From assembly GCF_035978755.1 (NCBI RefSeq), contig NZ_CP108414.1, forward strand, positions 2,604,001 to 2,668,000: 64,000 bases of DNA, read 5' to 3'. A model generated the notes under the pieces. That model ran no database searches and had not been told where the DNA came from. It saw only the letters and a program-made list of their open reading frames with translations. The translations under genes and the position numbers were made by a program. Source of the stretch: Streptomyces sp. NBC_01298 (GTDB lineage: Bacteria > Actinomycetota > Actinomycetes > Streptomycetales > Streptomycetaceae). Shown here piece after piece: positions 61,525 through 64,000 of the stretch; within the stretch, counting starts at the first letter, position 1, and the number at the start of each line of letters is the position of its first letter.

Positions 61525-61719
61525 CTAGCGCAGCGAGGCGGGCACGTCCACCGCCGAACACACGGCGCGCCACACGTCCTTGGCCTCCCAGCCCGCGTCC
61601 AGCGCCTCGTGGACCGTGCGTCCCCCGAGCTCCGTCATGACGTGGTCCCGCGCGAAGGAGTCCGCGTAGCCCGCGCCGAAGTGCTCGGCCATCCGCTCCC
61701 AGAAAATCGTCAACCGCAT
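61525..61719 (-). CDS. DUF3046 domain-containing small protein
   Basis: 64 residues, start at 61719 after TGGAGG. The pattern MRLTIFWERMAEHFGAGYADSFARDHV and ELGGRTVHEALDAG is that of DUF3046. In M. tuberculosis the DUF3046 gene is next to recA-recX, and its conserved presence here fits. Function is unknown. Confidence 0.9.
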   Translation of the reverse strand: MRLTIFWERMAEHFGAGYADSFARDHVMTELGGRTVHEALDAGWEAKDVWRAVCSAVDVPASLR

Positions 61720-61800
61720 GCCTCCAGTATCCCGCCCCGGAGAGTGCACCCTCCCCGTTCGGGCCACCTCCGCGCGGCCCGGGCCCCTACGGTTCCTGGC

Positions 61801-62799
61801 ATGCCTGGAGACGAAGCCCGCGCCCCGGCGGCGACCACAGCGACGACGGTGACCACGGCGACGGCGACGAGCGCGCTCGCCCGTGCCGAGCGGTTCATCT
61901 GGCTCACGGCCCGCGTGCTGGAGCAGCGGCGGTTCGCGTTCCACTTCCTCGGCGCGGACGCCGACCCGGTGGACACCGCCCTCGGCGCCTATCTGGGCGG
62001 TGACGGCGGCTACGGCCACGCCCTCGACCCGGATCTGCGCGGTCCGCTGAGCCACCCGCTGCACACCGCCCACGCCCTGCGCGTCCTGGACGGCCTGGGC
62101 CGCTGCGCCGGACAGCGCATCGAGCGGCTCTGCGCCCACCTGACCCGGGTCTCCACCCCGGACGGGGCGCTCCCGGCGACCGCCCCGGGCTCCGGCGGCT
62201 ACCCGGCGGCCCCCTACCACCCGCTGCACGACGATCCGCCGGGCGACCTGCTGGCCACCGGCCCGGTCGTCGGGATCCTGCACCGCAACCGGGTGTGGCA
62301 CGCGTGGCTGTTCCGTGCGACGGACTTCTGCTGGGACCGGGTGGAGAACCTGCGCCACTGGCACCCGTACGAGGTCCGCGGCGCGGTGGCCTTCCTGGAC
62401 GGGGTCCCCGACCGGGCCCGGGCCGCGGCGGCCGCCGACCGGCTGGGCCGCCTCGTCCGCGAGCAGCGGCTCGTCGTACTGGACCGCGCGCCGGACCCGG
62501 CGGCGGACCCCGTACCGCGCGAGCACCTGTACCCGTACGACTTCGCCCGCCGCCCGGAGTCCCTCGCCCGCGGCTGGTTCACGGACGCGGAGCTGTACGG
62601 CTCGCTGCGCTTCCTGGCCGGCCTGCAGCAGCCGGACGGCGGCTGGCCGGCGGGCCGCGGGGCCTGGGCGCCGGGCAGCTCGCTGGAGCGGCGCCCGATC
62701 GCGACGCTGGAGGCGCTGCTGACCCTGCGCGCGTACGGCCGCCTCGCCGGCGCCATCGGCGGCGTGCCTAGCCTCCCAGGGCCCGCAGCCCCGCGGTGA
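61801..62799 (+). CDS. prenyltransferase/squalene-oxidase-repeat-like protein
   Basis: 332 residues from the ATG at 61801. The pattern of helical repeats with QQPDGGWP near 285, ending in a basic Arg, resembles the alpha-alpha barrel of prenyltransferase and squalene-oxidase-repeat proteins. The DxDD cyclase motif is not seen, so it is probably not a terpene cyclase. The N-terminus is a Thr/Ala-rich stretch. Its 3' end overlaps azlD by 32 bases. Confidence 0.7.
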   Translation: MPGDEARAPAATTATTVTTATATSALARAERFIWLTARVLEQRRFAFHFLGADADPVDTALGAYLGGDGGYGHALDPDLRGPLSHPLHTAHALRVLDGLGRCAGQRIERLCAHLTRVSTPDGALPATAPGSGGYPAAPYHPLHDDPPGDLLATGPVVGILHRNRVWHAWLFRATDFCWDRVENLRHWHPYEVRGAVAFLDGVPDRARAAAAADRLGRLVREQRLVVLDRAPDPAADPVPREHLYPYDFARRPESLARGWFTDAELYGSLRFLAGLQQPDGGWPAGRGAWAPGSSLERRPIATLEALLTLRAYGRLAGAIGGVPSLPGPAAPR

Positions 62800-63076
62800 C
62801 GGCCACGGCCGCCGCGACCACGACGAGGAACGGGGCCCGCAGCAGCAGCGCGACCGCGGCGGCCGCGAGCCCGGCGGCGCGGGCGTCCAGCACGAGCTCC
62901 TGCCCGGTGGCGAAGGTCTGCTGCGCGGTGAGCGCGGCGAGCAGCGCGACCGGCAGGAGGGCGGCGAGCTTGCGCACCGCGGGCCGCTCCAGGGCGCCGG
63001 CGGGGACGAGCAGTCCGGCGAGCTTCACGGCGTAGCAGCCGAGGACGGTGAGCCCGATGGCGATCCAGACGTTCAC
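62768..63076 (-). CDS. azlD: AzlD-type branched-chain amino acid exporter small subunit
   Basis: 102 residues from a GTG at 63076 overlapping the azlC stop (GTGA). Four hydrophobic helices (IAIGLTVLGCYAVKLAGLLV and others) match AzlD. It works with AzlC to export branched-chain amino acids or their analogues. Confidence 0.9.
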   Translation of the reverse strand: MNVWIAIGLTVLGCYAVKLAGLLVPAGALERPAVRKLAALLPVALLAALTAQQTFATGQELVLDARAAGLAAAAVALLLRAPFLVVVAAAVAVTAGLRALGG

Positions 63077-63819
63077 GAGCGGCGTCCCTTCATCCACAGC
63101 ACGATCGGCGCGGCCAGCGCCGCGATCAGCACGGGCACCCCGGCGGGCAGTACGGGCAGCAGGCCCAGCCCCAGGACGAGGGCGAGCGCGGCGACGGCCC
63201 GCTCGGTGCCGGTCTTCAGCATCGGCGCGAGCAGCGCCAGGAACACGGCGGGCCCGGCGGCGTCCAGCCCCCACGCGCGGGTGTCCCCGATGGCCTCTGC
63301 GCCGAGCGCGCCGAGCAGGGTGGTGAGGTTCCACAGGACGTAGAGGCTCAGCCCGGTCACGGTGAAGCCGAGCCGCGCGGACTTGCGGTCGGGCTGGGCC
63401 AGGGCCACCGCGGTGGTCTCGTCGATCACCCAGTGCGCGGCGAACGGGCGTACGCCCTTGGGGAGCGCGAGCAACTGGGACAGCCGCAGCCCGTAGAAGG
63501 CGTTGCGGGTCCCGAGGAAGAAGGCTCCGGCGGCGGCCGTGAACGGGTTCCCGCCCGCGGCCAGTGCCCCGACCAGCGCGAACTGCGAGGCCCCGGTGAA
63601 CACCAGCAGGCTCAGCACGCACGCCTGGAGGGTGCTGACCCCGGATCCGGCGGCGGTCACCCCGAAGGCGAAGCCGGACAGCCCGACCGCCACTCCGACG
63701 CCGAGCGCGTCCCGGACCACGGCGGCGCGCGGCTTGTCCACTACGGGCGCGCCGGGAGCCTCCCCGCCGGGGGCCTCCCCGCCGGGGGTCTCCCGGTCGG
63801 GTTCTTCTCGTATGACCAT
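63073..63819 (-). CDS. azlC: AzlC-type branched-chain amino acid exporter large subunit
   Basis: 248 residues from the ATG at 63819. The first 40 residues are charged with a PGGEAPGGEAPG duplication; six to seven helices follow with FTGASQFALVGALAAGGNP, GTRNAFYGLRLSQ and HWVIDETTAVAL, the signature segments of AzlC/YgaZ exporters. It is translated together with azlD. Confidence 0.92.
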   Translation of the reverse strand: MVIREEPDRETPGGEAPGGEAPGAPVVDKPRAAVVRDALGVGVAVGLSGFAFGVTAAGSGVSTLQACVLSLLVFTGASQFALVGALAAGGNPFTAAAGAFFLGTRNAFYGLRLSQLLALPKGVRPFAAHWVIDETTAVALAQPDRKSARLGFTVTGLSLYVLWNLTTLLGALGAEAIGDTRAWGLDAAGPAVFLALLAPMLKTGTERAVAALALVLGLGLLPVLPAGVPVLIAALAAPIVLWMKGRRS

Positions 63820-63886
63820 CCGCTGTTCTCCCACGCCCCGAAAATTACGCGGCCCCCGCCATCCCGGTCTTGTACGTTCTTGCACC

Positions 63887-64000
63887 ATGCACGAAGTGAT
63901 CAAGGAAATGGCGCAGCGGCTGGCCGAGGTGCCCGGCGTGCGCGGAGTCATGCTCGGCGGCAGCCGGGCCCGCGGCGAGCACCACCCCGCATCGGACTGG
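63887..64000 (+). CDS. nucleotidyltransferase-domain protein (3' end outside window)
   Basis: 38 codons are visible. The start has MLGGSRARGEHHPASDW, the GGSxAxG...DxD motif of MNT-type nucleotidyltransferases, cut by the window edge before the second Asp. It is divergent from azlC, whose start is 67 bases away. Confidence 0.8.
   Translation, partial: MHEVIKEMAQRLAEVPGVRGVMLGGSRARGEHHPASDW

Overview
The window reads as a stretch of a Streptomyces chromosome core. G+C content is very high, codons end almost always in G or C, and GTG starts are common. Gene content and order (nrdJ-nrdR-lexA, hflX, rshA, dapF, miaA, miaB, gluK-gluR/gluABCD, recX-recA, a DUF3046 gene) match, from memory, the S. 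coelicolor SCO57xx-SCO58xx neighbourhood. No rRNA, tRNA, CRISPR array, phage or insertion sequence was seen.

Layout. 1-7.2 kb: the end of an MFS exporter gene (+), then minus-strand genes for a DUF4173-like membrane protein, an ADP-ribosylglycohydrolase, a histidine phosphatase, a YdbC-like protein, an arylamine N-acetyltransferase and a methyltransferase. 7.4-9.5 kb: two unrecognised genes lie between two diverged copies of one terminator-containing sequence. 9.5-16.3 kb: nucleotide supply and SOS genes, namely B12-dependent ribonucleotide reductase nrdJ with its repressor nrdR, lexA with a perfect LexA box, and a DinG-type helicase. 16.4-25.8 kb: an NRPS-independent siderophore operon (aminotransferase, synthetase, acetyltransferase, synthetase). 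Its first synthetase carries about 1,100 extra N-terminal residues that are Pro/Ala/Ser rich and repetitive. 26.2-36.2 kb: a secreted serine peptidase, hflX, an M1 peptidase, the RelA/SpoT homologue, dapF, a membrane protein, miaA and two small plus-strand genes. 36.2-44.5 kb: an extradiol-dioxygenase-like gene, a large intergenic palindromic element that runs into the end of miaB, a lone TAXI binding protein, a ROK kinase, a LacI-type regulator and the joined remains of two divergent glycosidase genes. 44.6-50.6 kb: the glutamate-sensing pair gluK-gluR facing the glutamate importer gluABCD. 50.7-53.4 kb: a flavin monooxygenase, then a cysteine-rich leader peptide, cysteine dioxygenase and a rhodanese. 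53.4-54.1 kb: a second palindromic element. 54-64 kb: an orphan FtsX-type permease, recX-recA, a 2'-5' RNA ligase-like gene, a Clp_N/HTH protein with a promoter-operator that predicts a leaderless message, an AI-2E transporter, DUF3046, a prenyltransferase-like protein, azlD-azlC and the start of a nucleotidyltransferase.

How the genes work together. The LexA box at lexA and a near-match upstream of recA tie the two ends of the window into the SOS response. NrdR, whose paired boxes lie upstream of nrdR, probably controls both nrdR and nrdJ. GluK-GluR is the known sensor pair for gluABCD in S. coelicolor. The cysteine-ending leader followed by cysteine dioxygenase and a rhodanese looks like a cysteine-sensing catabolic operon.

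The most unusual items are the giant siderophore synthetase, the cysteine leader, the leaderless autoregulated Clp_N/HTH gene, the deletion that fused two divergent glycosidase genes, and the many G-rich tandem repeats and intergenic palindromes. All family assignments come from reading motifs by eye; no database search was run.
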